A DNA stretch of 64,000 nt from Sva-07 sp942492715 (GTDB taxonomy: Bacteria; Actinomycetota; Acidimicrobiia; Acidimicrobiales; Ilumatobacteraceae), in contig CALOFW010000019.1 of assembly GCA_942492715.1 (NCBI GenBank), positions 1 to 64,000 on the forward strand, given 5' to 3'. The notes below the pieces were generated by a model. That model was given only the letters and a program-made list of their open reading frames with translations. It was not told the origin of the DNA and searched no databases. This document shows positions 45,519 to 53,940 of this stretch, one piece after another (positions within the stretch are counted from its first letter, which is position 1; every line of letters starts with the position of its first letter). The translations under genes and the position numbers were made by a program.

Positions 45519-46685
45519 TCATCGCGCTGCGTCGCGGGTGCGCTGTTCGAAGAAGGCCCAGGCGTCCGCGGTGGCGTCGATGTCGAAGGTGCTGTAGCCC
45601 TGCAGTTCGGTCAGCTGCTCGACGACCGGCGAGTCCGGCTCGGTGAGCGGTGAGCTCGGCCAGGCGTGGCCACCACCGACGACCTCGTGGAACACGAGCG
45701 GCACGTCGTCGTCACACCCGGAGTAGGTCGTGGTGACGACGTCGGTCGACGTCTGGATCCGCTCACCGTCGGGGTCGCAGCCCATCACCGCCGCGAACTG
45801 GGCGAACTGGTCGGGGATCGGCGTGGAGAACAGCAGCTGAGCGAACGGCTCCGATTCGAACCTCGTGCCGGTGAGATCACCATCGAACGGCACGGTCGGG
45901 TCCTCCGTCCCGTGAATCGCCATGAACGGCACCGCCTCGGACGGGTCGCACGACGCCGGGAAGTAGATCGCAGCGACCGACACCGCGGCGGCGAGACGAT
46001 CGGACATCTCGCACACGAGCTGACTCGTGAACAGGCCGCCGCCAGACATCCCCGTCGCGTACACGCGGGTCTCGTCGACGCAGTAGTCCTCGATCAGCAG
46101 GTCGAGGAGCTCGTTGGTGAACTCGACGTCGTCCTTGGCCGGGTCGTCGGTGGCGGCGGTCTCCCACGAGTTGCGGGCTTGTGGGTCGGCGCTCGACGGG
46201 ACGGCGGTCGGGTGGACCACGATGAAGCCCTCGTCCTCGGCCAGGTCCTCATAGCCGGTGAAGGCGGCTTGCTGGTCGCCGTTGGAACCGAAGCCGTGGA
46301 AGTTCATGACGAGCGGGAGCTCGGAGCTGCCGTCGTAGGTCGTCGGAACGTACACCCGCACGTCGTGCTCGGCCCCGCCGGCATCGAGCACGAACTCGGT
46401 CACCCCCGTCGGTACCCAGGCACAGTCGATGCTCGCCTCGGTGCCGGTCGTCGTCGGCGCCTCGGTCGTCGTCGGCGCCTCGGTCGTCGTGGGCGCCTCG
46501 GTCGTCGTGGGCGCCTCGGTCGTCGTGGGCGACGCAGTCGTCGGCGGAGCCGTCGACTCGACGGATTCCTGTGCGGCGTCGTCACTGCCGCCGCAGGCGG
46601 CGGTGATCAGCGAGACGGCCAAGATGGTGCCTGCAAGGTTGCGCCGGTTCCTGCGCAATCGTGCCCCCTCCTCGATGCCGGTCAT
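45519..46685 (-). CDS. Lipoprotein esterase, polyhydroxybutyrate-depolymerase/LpqC-like
   Basis: 388 residues. A lipoprotein signal with lipobox ITAAC (Cys about 31) is followed by a Thr/Glu/Ala/Pro linker with repeated TTTEAP units and then an alpha/beta-hydrolase domain: NFHGFGSNGDQQ, nucleophile motif YATGMSGGGLFTS (Ser about 218), acid in MAIHGTEDPTVPF, His in VGGGHAWPSS. Similar to extracellular depolymerases and feruloyl-esterase-like enzymes (LpqC), acting at the cell surface on poly-esters. The ATG overlaps the stop of a short upstream reading frame (46682-46762). Confidence 0.87.
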   Translation of the reverse strand: MTGIEEGARLRRNRRNLAGTILAVSLITAACGGSDDAAQESVESTAPPTTASPTTTEAPTTTEAPTTTEAPTTTEAPTTTGTEASIDCAWVPTGVTEFVLDAGGAEHDVRVYVPTTYDGSSELPLVMNFHGFGSNGDQQAAFTGYEDLAEDEGFIVVHPTAVPSSADPQARNSWETAATDDPAKDDVEFTNELLDLLIEDYCVDETRVYATGMSGGGLFTSQLVCEMSDRLAAAVSVAAIYFPASCDPSEAVPFMAIHGTEDPTVPFDGDLTGTRFESEPFAQLLFSTPIPDQFAQFAAVMGCDPDGERIQTSTDVVTTTYSGCDDDVPLVFHEVVGGGHAWPSSPLTEPDSPVVEQLTELQGYSTFDIDATADAWAFFEQRTRDAAR

Positions 46686-46762
46686 GCGGCGGACGGCTTC
46701 TTCTTGCCGTCGTCCATCGTGATGACGGCGACGTCGCCGTGGATCTCGGTGGTGACGTCCAT
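46682..46762 (-). pseudogene. Crotonase (enoyl-CoA hydratase) N-terminal remnant or leader peptide
   Basis: 26 codons starting MDVTTEIHGDVAVITMDDGK, which is the N-terminal strand of an enoyl-CoA hydratase, followed by KKKPSAA and a TGA. The TGA overlaps the ATG of the esterase (ATGA), so it would be translationally coupled. It is either a truncated gene or a leader peptide derived from one. Confidence 0.5.
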
Positions 46763-46899
46763 CTGCACCCTCCCTCGCTCGAGTGGCTCGTCCACCCCTG
46801 GGGCAATCCACCATGACATTATGCCAGTACAGCACGCAATTGCTACCGACCGGCGCGGCGAAGCGGAGGCTGGTGTTCACCGGCGAGGAGCGATGCCCG

Positions 46900-47982
46900 T
46901 CAGCGCGTCGCGTAGGGGCGGTTGTCGCTCGGCTGGGGCGGGTCGGTCGAGACCGGTACCGCGGTCGCCTGATCGAGATGGTCGACGAAGTACCGCAGCA
47001 CGCCCGCCTCTTCCAGCACGGCGTCGAGCGCATCGGACCGCAGTTCGACGTACCGGGCGAGCAGGACACCTCGGGCCCATTCGAGAAATCGCGACGACTC
47101 GATCCGCACCGTGACGCCGTCAGCCAGCTCGACGACCGCCGATCCCTCGCGGGTCGCCTCAGCCACCCACGGGAGGTAGTGCCGGCCGGCCTCGGCGACG
47201 ATGGCGACCAGCGTCGGGGGGACCTCGCCGGCGTCGAGCCACGGCCCGAACGTCTGCTCCTGCGGAAGCCGCAGGCGGTGTGTGTGGGCGACGACGGCCG
47301 GCCCGTGCGCGTCGGCGAGCTCGCGGCAGTACGGGTCGCCGACGAAGTGCGCGGCGTTCGCCCCGAACACGGCGAAGTCGGCGATCGACGGTCGTTCACC
47401 GAACAGGTAGCCACCGCCCGCATCGGCGCGAAGGTGGGCGTCGAGCGCGCTGAACCACGGCACGACGACCTCGCTCATCCACACGTCGATCTGGTCGGCA
47501 TGGACGCCGATGCGGCCGAGACTGCCGGTCATGGTGGCGACCACGATCTGCCGCACCATCGCACCCGGCACGGGCACCTTAACCGCGAGCTCCTCCGCGA
47601 GCTGCCATCCTGCGGTGATCGTGTTGGCGTCGTAGCACCACCGGCTGCCGACGGCCGGCCGGTAGAACCACTCGTCGGAGACGTCGTCGAGCAGGTACGC
47701 GAGGAAGCGCAGCGTCGGGTCGTCCGGCAGCACGCCGCGACCCGCGGGCAGGTCCGGCGCCTGATCGAGGTGTTCGATCATCGATGTCGAGTCCCACATC
47801 GGCTGTCCCGACGGGGTGTCGACCACGGGGATCGCGCCCGTCCAGCCGGCCGCCGCGGCCGCCGGATGCCCCGCCGGCTCCGGCCCCATCGGTGCGAGCC
47901 GCCACGGCCGGTCCGTGTAGTCGAGGTAGCCGGTCACCTTCCGGGTGAAGTACGACCTGGTCAATCCGTGGACGAGGTACAT
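46900..47982 (-). CDS. Glutathione S-transferase-like protein
   Basis: 360 residues. Thioredoxin-like N-terminus (MYLVHGLTRSYFTRKVTGYLDYTDR) with the cis-Pro region GAIPVVDTPSGQ and helical C-domain (WFSALDAHLRADAGGGYLFGERPSIADFAVFGANA, the usual N-capping box), then an extra ~120-residue tail. Such actinobacterial proteins may use mycothiol or other thiols instead of glutathione. It is the last gene of a cluster of three GST-like genes and a TetR on the same strand. Confidence 0.82.
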   Translation of the reverse strand: MYLVHGLTRSYFTRKVTGYLDYTDRPWRLAPMGPEPAGHPAAAAAGWTGAIPVVDTPSGQPMWDSTSMIEHLDQAPDLPAGRGVLPDDPTLRFLAYLLDDVSDEWFYRPAVGSRWCYDANTITAGWQLAEELAVKVPVPGAMVRQIVVATMTGSLGRIGVHADQIDVWMSEVVVPWFSALDAHLRADAGGGYLFGERPSIADFAVFGANAAHFVGDPYCRELADAHGPAVVAHTHRLRLPQEQTFGPWLDAGEVPPTLVAIVAEAGRHYLPWVAEATREGSAVVELADGVTVRIESSRFLEWARGVLLARYVELRSDALDAVLEEAGVLRYFVDHLDQATAVPVSTDPPQPSDNRPYATR

Positions 47983-48016
47983 GGCCCTCCTTCCGTCGAG
48001 GTCGAGGCAGTGCCCC

Positions 48017-48652
48017 TCATGCGCGCAGCGCAGTCCGGATGGCGTCGGCCACGACGTCGATCGTCTCCTGCACGGTGAGGTGCCGCGCCCGCCGGAGCAG
48101 ATCGATCACCTCGAGCTGGCTCATGACGTCGGCGGTCGTGCGCCGCGCCGCCCACTGTTCGTGCGGGAGCGCGTCGAGCTCCAGACGGAACTGGAGATCG
48201 AACTGGTCGGTGAGCCCGCGGCGGGTCCGTTCCATGTCCTCGCGGATGCGCACACTGCGCGGTGCGTACAGCCGCCCCGCCCGGAAGCCGGGCCCGACGT
48301 GCTCGTACAACCGCACCCGCATCTCCGCGAACTCGATCACCCGCTGCTCGAACGGTCCCGTGCCGATCGCCGAGAGGTGCATCACCGCCTCGCCCCGTCG
48401 CCGCATCTCCTCGATCGCGGCCTGGGCGAGCGACTCGGGATCGGGGAAGTAGCGGTAGACCGACCGGAGCGACAGACCGGAGCGTTCCGCGGCGCGTTCG
48501 ATCGTCGGCGTGAGCGACTCGTCCTCGAACATCTCGAGCACGGCATCGATCACCGCGGTGACGTTCCGTTCCCGACGCAAGCGGCGCCCGTCGACCGTCG
48601 CTGCCTCGTCCTCTCCGTCATCGTGATCCGTCGACAGTTCGACCTCAGCCAT
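48017..48652 (-). CDS. TetR-family transcriptional regulator
   Basis: 211 residues. The N-terminal HTH is at about 25-75 (NVTAVIDAVLEMFEDESLTPTIERAAERSGLSLRSVYRYFPDPESL), the usual TetR DNA-binding region. The ligand domain is helical. The start overlaps the end of the upstream GST gene by 8 bp and the next GST gene begins 34 bp after its stop, so the regulator is inside the operon. The palindromes at 50669-50700 and 45477-45507 are its likely operators. Confidence 0.92.
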   Translation of the reverse strand: MAEVELSTDHDDGEDEAATVDGRRLRRERNVTAVIDAVLEMFEDESLTPTIERAAERSGLSLRSVYRYFPDPESLAQAAIEEMRRRGEAVMHLSAIGTGPFEQRVIEFAEMRVRLYEHVGPGFRAGRLYAPRSVRIREDMERTRRGLTDQFDLQFRLELDALPHEQWAARRTTADVMSQLEVIDLLRRARHLTVQETIDVVADAIRTALRA

Positions 48653-49604
48653 CGACGAAATCCTCGCACACCACGTCAGGCCGATCGGGGCTGGTGACGT
48701 TGACCTCGGCGAGATGGCCGTCGACGACGTCGATGCCGACGAAGGCGAGGCCGTCGGCTCGCAGCGCCGCCGCGACCGCCGCCACGATCCGATGATCGGC
48801 CGCGTCGAGGTCGAGCATGAGCGTCAGATGGAGGTAGCGCTGGTCGAACGGCGGGTCCGACGGGACGAGCACCACGTCGACCTCACCGAGGTCGAGGTCG
48901 GTTCGATCGCCGAGCCCCAGTGGATCGGTGTCGGAGACGACGGGCCAGGAACCGGCCGACGAGCTCGTCGGTCTGGTCCCGTGACCACTCGACCGCTGGC
49001 CATCCCCGACCAGCGCGCATGCGGGCGCCGTACCCGTCGATCGCAGCAGGGACGGGATCGACGAAGCCGAGCGCCCGCAGCGCCTCCAGGCGCACCAGGA
49101 ACGGGACGAAGACGGCATCGGCCAGCGACGGTTCGGGACCGGCCAACCAGAGGTCCTCGTCCAACCATGCCACCATCGCGTCGAGCGCGGCAGACAGCGC
49201 CGCGGACGCACGCTCGATCCGGTCGTCGTCGACGCCGTAGTAGACGCCGATCATCGGCGGGAACACCTCGGCGTCGACCCAGCGCAACCTCGCCCGGACG
49301 AGATCGGCGCGGTCGTGGAACTCGCGTGGAAGCAGCGCCGGCGCATCGGGTACCGCTGTCTCGAGCCATTCGAGGACCGGGATCGAGTCGGCCAGGTAGT
49401 CGTCGCCGACGCGCACCATCGGGATCTCGAGACGGGGGCTGTGCGCGACGAACTCGTCGGGCAGCACGAAGTCCTTCGGACGCACGGCCGACGGCGGCAC
49501 CTCGATCGTGTCGTGGTCGATGCCGCGCTCGGCGAGCGCCCACGCGACGCGGTGGACGAACGGGCACGTCCAGTGGCCGTAGAGCGTCACGTCACCATTC
49601 ATTC
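48645..49604 (-). CDS. GST-like protein with extra C-terminal domain, frameshift near 48950
   Basis: About 320 residues. The N-terminal GST part begins MNGDVTLYGHWTCPFVHRVAWAL (CPFVHR is a Cys-Pro active site of the omega/GSTO kind) and continues MVAWLDEDLWLAGPEPSLADAVF. A one-base change near 48950 breaks the frame; after it VVSDTDPLGLGDRTDLDLGEVDVVLVPSD... leads into GIDVVDGHLAEVNVTSP, which resembles the end of ATP-grasp glutathione-synthetase-type proteins. The start overlaps the end of the upstream GST (6 bp) and the stop overlaps the TetR start (8 bp). Confidence 0.78.
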
Positions 49605-50621
49605 GAACAGCAGCTCGCAACCGGTCCCCGCCAGAATCTCGTCGACCCTCCTCCTGGCGTCCTCGTCGAGTGCGTCGTGGGCCTCGCGCAGCCACGCGAG
49701 GCACTTGCCCTGGTACTTGAAGGGCACCTGGCGGTACTCCGAGCCACGGATCTCGCACACGACCTCGTCGGCCCCGCTGTCGAGTGCGGCAACGTTGGCC
49801 ACCATGAACGGGGCATACGTCGAGCCGGCCTCTCGGAGCAGGGCGTCCACGCCGGCGGGCAACTCTGCTGGGTCGCACCAACCTTCGTCGCCGTCGACCT
49901 CCCACCAGCTCAGGTCGTCGACCCGCTGGATCCAGTTGACGACCCGCGGCGCCCGCTCGACCGCGATCGCCGTCGGGGTCGGGTCCCACCAGGTCATCGG
50001 CGTGAGCTGGCCGAACAGCGCGAAGTCCGAACGCCCGGGTCGCTTCCCGAACACGAAGGGCAGCTCGGCGAGGTGGGACTGGAGCAGATCGAGGAGCCGC
50101 TCGTAGCTCGACTCGATCACCGGCAGGTTCGCCTCGGTCGAACCGACGAGCGACCTCCGGCCGACCTGACGGTCGATGACGAAGTCGTGGGCGCGGGCGA
50201 GGTGTTCGTGGCTGGCATGGAGATCACGGTCGAGCGGCAGCAACCGGCCTGCCTTCTCGATGTCGGGCGCATATGTCCACCGGTAGTGGTACATCGCTTT
50301 GGTCACCCACTCGTCGGCGTAGTCCTCGAGCAGGAAGTCGACGAACGCGACCGCCGGGTCCGTCGGAACGAGGCTGCGGTGGTCGTACTCCGATTCGAGC
50401 CGGGTGATCTGCGGGCTGGAGTCGACCATCACCTCCGAGACCGTCCCGTCCGGCCCGTGGAAGCCGATCACCGGGATCACCGGGACTGGCGCCTGCGGCA
50501 GGTCGTCCCACTGCGACCCCTGCAGCACCCAGCGGTACGGGATCCGCCGGTACCGCAGCACGGCCCGCATCTTGAGCGTGTAGGGCGAACTGAACGCCCC
50601 GTTGAGCGTGACCTGCTGCAT
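49599..50621 (-). CDS. GST-like protein
   Basis: 340 residues from ATG 50621 (MQQVTLNGAFSSPYTLKMR). Thioredoxin-like N-domain with FSSPYTLKMRAVLRYRRIPYRWV and PVIPVIG, then a helical C-domain (SDFALFGQLTPM). The last ~110 residues (DDLSWWEVDGDEGW, QVPFKYQGKCLAWLREA) are an extension seen in actinobacterial members. First gene of the operon GST-GST-TetR-GST. The upstream palindrome at 50669-50700 is 48 bp before the start. Confidence 0.85.
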   Translation of the reverse strand: MQQVTLNGAFSSPYTLKMRAVLRYRRIPYRWVLQGSQWDDLPQAPVPVIPVIGFHGPDGTVSEVMVDSSPQITRLESEYDHRSLVPTDPAVAFVDFLLEDYADEWVTKAMYHYRWTYAPDIEKAGRLLPLDRDLHASHEHLARAHDFVIDRQVGRRSLVGSTEANLPVIESSYERLLDLLQSHLAELPFVFGKRPGRSDFALFGQLTPMTWWDPTPTAIAVERAPRVVNWIQRVDDLSWWEVDGDEGWCDPAELPAGVDALLREAGSTYAPFMVANVAALDSGADEVVCEIRGSEYRQVPFKYQGKCLAWLREAHDALDEDARRRVDEILAGTGCELLFE

Positions 50622-50668
50622 CGTCCTCACACCCTGCATCGTCCCCACACCCCGCGTCTGGGCTCGAC

Positions 50669-50702
50669 CGACTAGTGCGGGTAACCCTAGCAATAGTTAC
50701 CC
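50669..50702. promoter_or_regulatory. Palindromic operator upstream of the GST-TetR operon
   Basis: CGACTAGTGCGGGTAACCCT plus AGCAATAGT matches the site at 45477-45507 in about 25 of 31 positions. A second symmetric element, GGGTAAC (50679-50685) with GTTACCC (50696-50702), overlaps it. It is 48 bp before the GST start and is a plausible autoregulatory site of the TetR protein. Confidence 0.62.
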
Positions 50703-51095
50703 CTGCGCTTGACGTTCAACCCGTGTGGTGCAGCGACGGTTCGTTGGCCGATCAGATGTCCCACTCGGTGCCGTCGTCTCCGCCACTCGACAGTGTTCAT
50801 GGGACTCGACACTCCGATCTTGCGGTCGGGCGCAAACGACGACCGTCCCCCGACGCGGCACCGAACGATGGCGATTGGCCGCCGGCCGCCGAGTTCACGA
50901 AGGACGGCCAGCGTGCGAGAGAGGCTCGCAGCCTCGTCTGAACCCACGACGAACGACAGCTGGCCTGCGAGTGAACTCCAAGCGAATTCGGGGCGCCGGC
51001 GCGAGAGGTCGACCGCGTCATGGCTGGGCTCGCCGCGCGGCGAGGAGGGTCTCCTTGTCGAGCGACGACGGAGACTGACCGCAACCCGCTGCTCG
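50703..51095. other. intergenic, no gene supported
   Basis: About 390 bp between the operator and the WYL regulator gene. Open frames cross it on both strands, but they lack ribosome sites and protein-like sequence. No RNA was recognised. Confidence 0.4.
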
Positions 51096-52079
51096 TCAGT
51101 GCTGTCCGAGGCGTCGGCTGAGCTGGTCGAGTCGTTCGCGGACGTCGTCGGGTTCGAGCACGCTGACGCCAGCGTGAAGTCCGACTCTGGCCACGTCCAT
51201 GACGAGCGAGTCGAGCCGATCGGATCGAAATCGGATGGTGCATGTGTCGGAGTCGGAGGCGACGAGGACGTGGTCGATGCGTGTCAGCGCCCCGGCCACC
51301 TGAGCATGTGGCGCATCCACCGCGACCAGTGCTTCGAACTCGCGAGGGAGCGAGGCGATCGACGCGGTGAGATGGGCCGCAGCGTCTCCCCCGGGAATCT
51401 CGCGAGGCACGAATCGTTTGCCTGCGAGCCGGACCTCGCCGAGGCGGTCGAGTCGGAACGTGCGCCAATCGGATCGGCGGAGATCCCACGCGATCAGGTA
51501 CCAGAGGTGACCGGCAGAGAGCAGCTGGTGAGGTTCCACGAGTCGTTGGTCGTGCTCGCCGTCTCGGCGGCGGTAGTCGAACCGGACCTCCTCCCGGGCG
51601 CGGCAGGCCGAGGCGAGCGAACTGAGCGTGTGCGGGTCGACAACATCGCTGTCGCGGTGCGACCGCTGCAGCGATGTCACGCTCTGATCGAGTGCCACGA
51701 CGCGACGGCGGAGGTGGTCAGGCAAGGACTGTTCGACTTTGGAGAGTGCCTGGACGGCAGTGTCAGCGATCCCAGCGATCGCAGCACCAGCAACCGTGCG
51801 CAACCCAGTGACGAGCGCGACGGCTTCGTCGTCGTCGAACATCAATGGCGGGAGATGCGCGCCAGCTCCAAGTCGGTAGCCGCCGGCCCGGCCGGGCGTG
51901 GCGTCGACCAAGTAGCCCAGCTCTCGAAGGCGATCGACATCGCGGCGAATCGTTCGCTCGGTGACCCCGAAGCGCTCGGCGAGTTCAGCCGCAGGCCACT
52001 GCCGTCGGCTCTGCAGCAGCGACAGCAGTCGCAGCGCGCGCTCGGTCGGGTCCCGTGCCTCCCGCCCGAACTCTTCCAT
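51096..52079 (-). CDS. WYL-domain (YafY-type) transcriptional regulator
   Basis: 327 residues. N-terminal winged HTH (ERALRLLSLLQSRRQWPAAELAERFGVTERTIRRDVDRLRELG), then a WYL domain (QRLVEPHQLLSAGHLWYLIAWDLRRSDWRTFRLDRLGEVRL) and a WCX extension. WYL domains bind nucleic-acid-derived ligands. It is divergent from the epoxide-hydrolase gene with only 76 bp between, in which the palindrome at 52081-52101 sits next to its own start codon, which implies autoregulation. Confidence 0.93.
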   Translation of the reverse strand: MEEFGREARDPTERALRLLSLLQSRRQWPAAELAERFGVTERTIRRDVDRLRELGYLVDATPGRAGGYRLGAGAHLPPLMFDDDEAVALVTGLRTVAGAAIAGIADTAVQALSKVEQSLPDHLRRRVVALDQSVTSLQRSHRDSDVVDPHTLSSLASACRAREEVRFDYRRRDGEHDQRLVEPHQLLSAGHLWYLIAWDLRRSDWRTFRLDRLGEVRLAGKRFVPREIPGGDAAAHLTASIASLPREFEALVAVDAPHAQVAGALTRIDHVLVASDSDTCTIRFRSDRLDSLVMDVARVGLHAGVSVLEPDDVRERLDQLSRRLGQH

Positions 52080-52080
52080 A

Positions 52081-52101
52081 TGCGGACGATATCTGTCCGC
52101 A
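52081..52101. promoter_or_regulatory. Palindromic operator between WYL regulator and epoxide hydrolase
   Basis: TGCGGAC-GATATCT-GTCCGCA, a perfect 7-bp inverted repeat with an AT-rich centre, directly upstream of the WYL start codon and 55 bp before the divergent hydrolase start. Confidence 0.75.
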
Positions 52102-52155
52102 ATGCTTCGTACGTTCCTGTCAGCGGGAGACGCCCGCAACGAAAGGAAGAGCGTC

Positions 52156-53112
52156 ATGTTCAATCCCACCGAGTTTCCGGAGCCGACGATGATCCCGGTC
52201 AACGGCATCGAGCTGGAAGTGTTCGAAGCTGGTCGCGAGAACGCAGGACGACCGATCGTGCTCTGCCACGGCTGGCCCGAGCACGCGTTCGCATGGCGAC
52301 ACCAGATGACGGCGCTCGCTGCGGCGGGGTACCACGTGATCATCCCGAACCAGCGCGGCTTCGGAAACTCCTCCCGTCCGGACGAGGTCCTTGCCTACGA
52401 CATCGAGCACCTGGCCGGCGACCTCGTCGGACTGCTCGACCACTTCGGCTACGGCGACGCGATCTTCGTCGGTCACGACTGGGGCGCCGGTGTCATCTGG
52501 TGGCTGACCATGCTCCACCCGACCCGAGTTGAGAAGATCGTTGCCTTGGCGATGCCCTACATGGAGCGCGGCGACCAGCCGTGGGTCGAATCCATGGAGC
52601 AGATGCTCGGTACCGACTACTACTTCGTGCACTTCAACCGCTACCCCGGCGTCGCCGATGCAGTGCTCGACGACAACACGCATCGCTTCCTTCGCAACCT
52701 GTACCGAAAGAACGTCCCACTCACGGCCCCCGAACCCGGCAACACCATGGTGAACCTCGCCCGAGCAGAAGAACCACTCGGCGACCCGATCCTGAGCGAC
52801 GATGAACTGGCCCACCTCGTCGACGCCTACCAAACATCCGGCTTCACCGGCGGCATCAACTGGTATCGAAACGTCGATCGCAACTGGCATCTCCTCGCCG
52901 ACGTCGACCCGATCATCCACCAGCCCGCACTGATGATCTACGGGTCGCACGACCTGGTGCCGCAAAACGAACGGATCGCCGAGTTCGTGCCGAACGTCGA
53001 CGTCGTCGAGTTCGACTGCGGCCACTGGATCGCAGACGAACTCCCCGACGAAACGAATGCAGTCATCCTCGACTGGCTCACCACCAGCCGCAGGTCGCAC
53101 CCCCAACGCTGA
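52156..53112 (+). CDS. Epoxide hydrolase / haloalkane dehalogenase-like alpha/beta hydrolase
   Basis: 318 residues, start MFNPTEFPEPTM with GGAAGAG upstream. CHGWPEHAFAWRHQ is the oxyanion HGWP motif of epoxide hydrolases; the nucleophile is the Asp in FVGHDWGAGVIWW, and the cap Tyr residues and YGSHDLVP (acid) and FDCGHWIADE (His) complete the set. Opens epoxides to diols via an ester intermediate. Probably controlled by the divergent WYL regulator. Last gene of element 3. Confidence 0.9.
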   Translation: MFNPTEFPEPTMIPVNGIELEVFEAGRENAGRPIVLCHGWPEHAFAWRHQMTALAAAGYHVIIPNQRGFGNSSRPDEVLAYDIEHLAGDLVGLLDHFGYGDAIFVGHDWGAGVIWWLTMLHPTRVEKIVALAMPYMERGDQPWVESMEQMLGTDYYFVHFNRYPGVADAVLDDNTHRFLRNLYRKNVPLTAPEPGNTMVNLARAEEPLGDPILSDDELAHLVDAYQTSGFTGGINWYRNVDRNWHLLADVDPIIHQPALMIYGSHDLVPQNERIAEFVPNVDVVEFDCGHWIADELPDETNAVILDWLTTSRRSHPQR

Positions 53113-53515
53113 TGTTCGGCCACCCGAGGCGCTGCAAACACGACGGCGGCGACCACCAGCTCGACCAGCGCCACCCGCGGCACCGATCGTGCGGCGAACG
53201 GAATTCTGGTGCACCCCGACAGAGGAAGCGCGGGCTGGTACCCGAGTCACTACCCGGATCGCTTCACGACCCGCCGTCACCGGTCGGACCCGCCGGCACA
53301 GGTAGTGATCCGTGACCTCAGCGATGCTCCATGAAGGCGGTGACGACAACGTCCGCCGACGTCGAGATCCGAACTCGCATTCCAGCCGCGGCCGGCCCAG
53401 CGGTGTTCGCCACGTCCGAGTTCTTGCTGCTCATGACGTGGCCGCCTGACGCCATCGGCGTCGGCCTGCAGGACGGAATTCGGACGGACGGGACGGAAAG
53501 AGGACGGAGAACACC

Positions 53516-53550
53516 GGCCACCAACGGTCACTCACGGTCAACAACGGTCA
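53516..53550 (+). repeat. GGTCA pentamer array, element 3
   Basis: GGCCA at 53516, then GGTCA at 53526, 53536 and 53546, a 10-bp period; the last is 71 bp before core D, the same spacing as in elements 1 and 2. Confidence 0.85.
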
Positions 53551-53616
53551 CTCGAAAGGCCGGGCTGAGCAGGGACGCAACGCTCTGACCAGGTCGGGGG
53601 AAGATCGGTGCAAGGT

Positions 53617-53640
53617 GGTTCGATTCCCCCCAGCTCCACG
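53617..53640 (+). repeat. Integration core D (right end of the array)
   Basis: GGTTCGATTCCCCCCAGCTC plus CACG, matching the tmRNA 3' end with the full six C residues. Sequence after it differs from that after A-C and carries two hairpins. Confidence 0.88.
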
Positions 53641-53940
53641 CTTGTGATGTCGCGAGACATCGAGGACAGGCCGGACCCGCGTTCAGGGTCCGGTCCGTTC
53701 GATTCGTCGGGGTCCTTTGGGGCCTCCGGTGCCGTGATTGAGACGTGTGCGCCTCGATTCCGAGCACGCCGACACCAGTGCGCAACGGGGCGTATCGATC
53801 GGGCTCGCTCTCAGCCGAGGAGACGTGGGCGATCGACGAGGCAACGGCTGCAGTGGCCATCGTCATGGTCGAGCGCAGAATGCGCGAGTGAGTCGGGCGA
53901 TCGGCGGTATCGGAAGGTTCAGAATGGGCGATCGCCCGCG
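53641..53940. other. intergenic, terminator region then no gene
   Basis: About 300 bp between core D and the dehydrogenase gene. It holds the two hairpins at 53646-53696. No credible gene or RNA was seen in the remainder. Confidence 0.45.
53646..53696 (+). terminator. Two hairpins after core D, probable native ssrA terminator
   Basis: GATGTC-GCGA-GACATC (53646-53661) is a 6-bp stem with a GCGA tetraloop. Then GCCGGACCC pairs with GGGTCCGGT around a 7-base loop (about 53669-53695), followed by GTTCGATT. It fits the transcription end of the tmRNA gene before the insertion of the elements. Confidence 0.6.

Larger units (their letters stand above)
53216..53640 (+). repeat. Terminal repeat of element 3 (paired with 34197-34616)
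   Basis: Diverged copy of the end of element 1: TCACTACCCG (53247-53256) facing CAGGTAGTGA (53299-53308), the small frame 53331-53588, CTGCAGGACGGAATTCGGAC, the GGTCA array and core D. Similarity is patchy in the middle and high over the last 150 bp. Confidence 0.8.

Noticed and set aside
50709..52532. 607-codon plus-strand frame
   Set aside because: Antisense to the WYL regulator and out of frame with the epoxide hydrolase; no domain or ribosome site.
33050..53640. Prophage as explanation for the tmRNA-flanked region
   Set aside because: No capsid, terminase, portal, tail, lysis or replication genes and no integrase were found.
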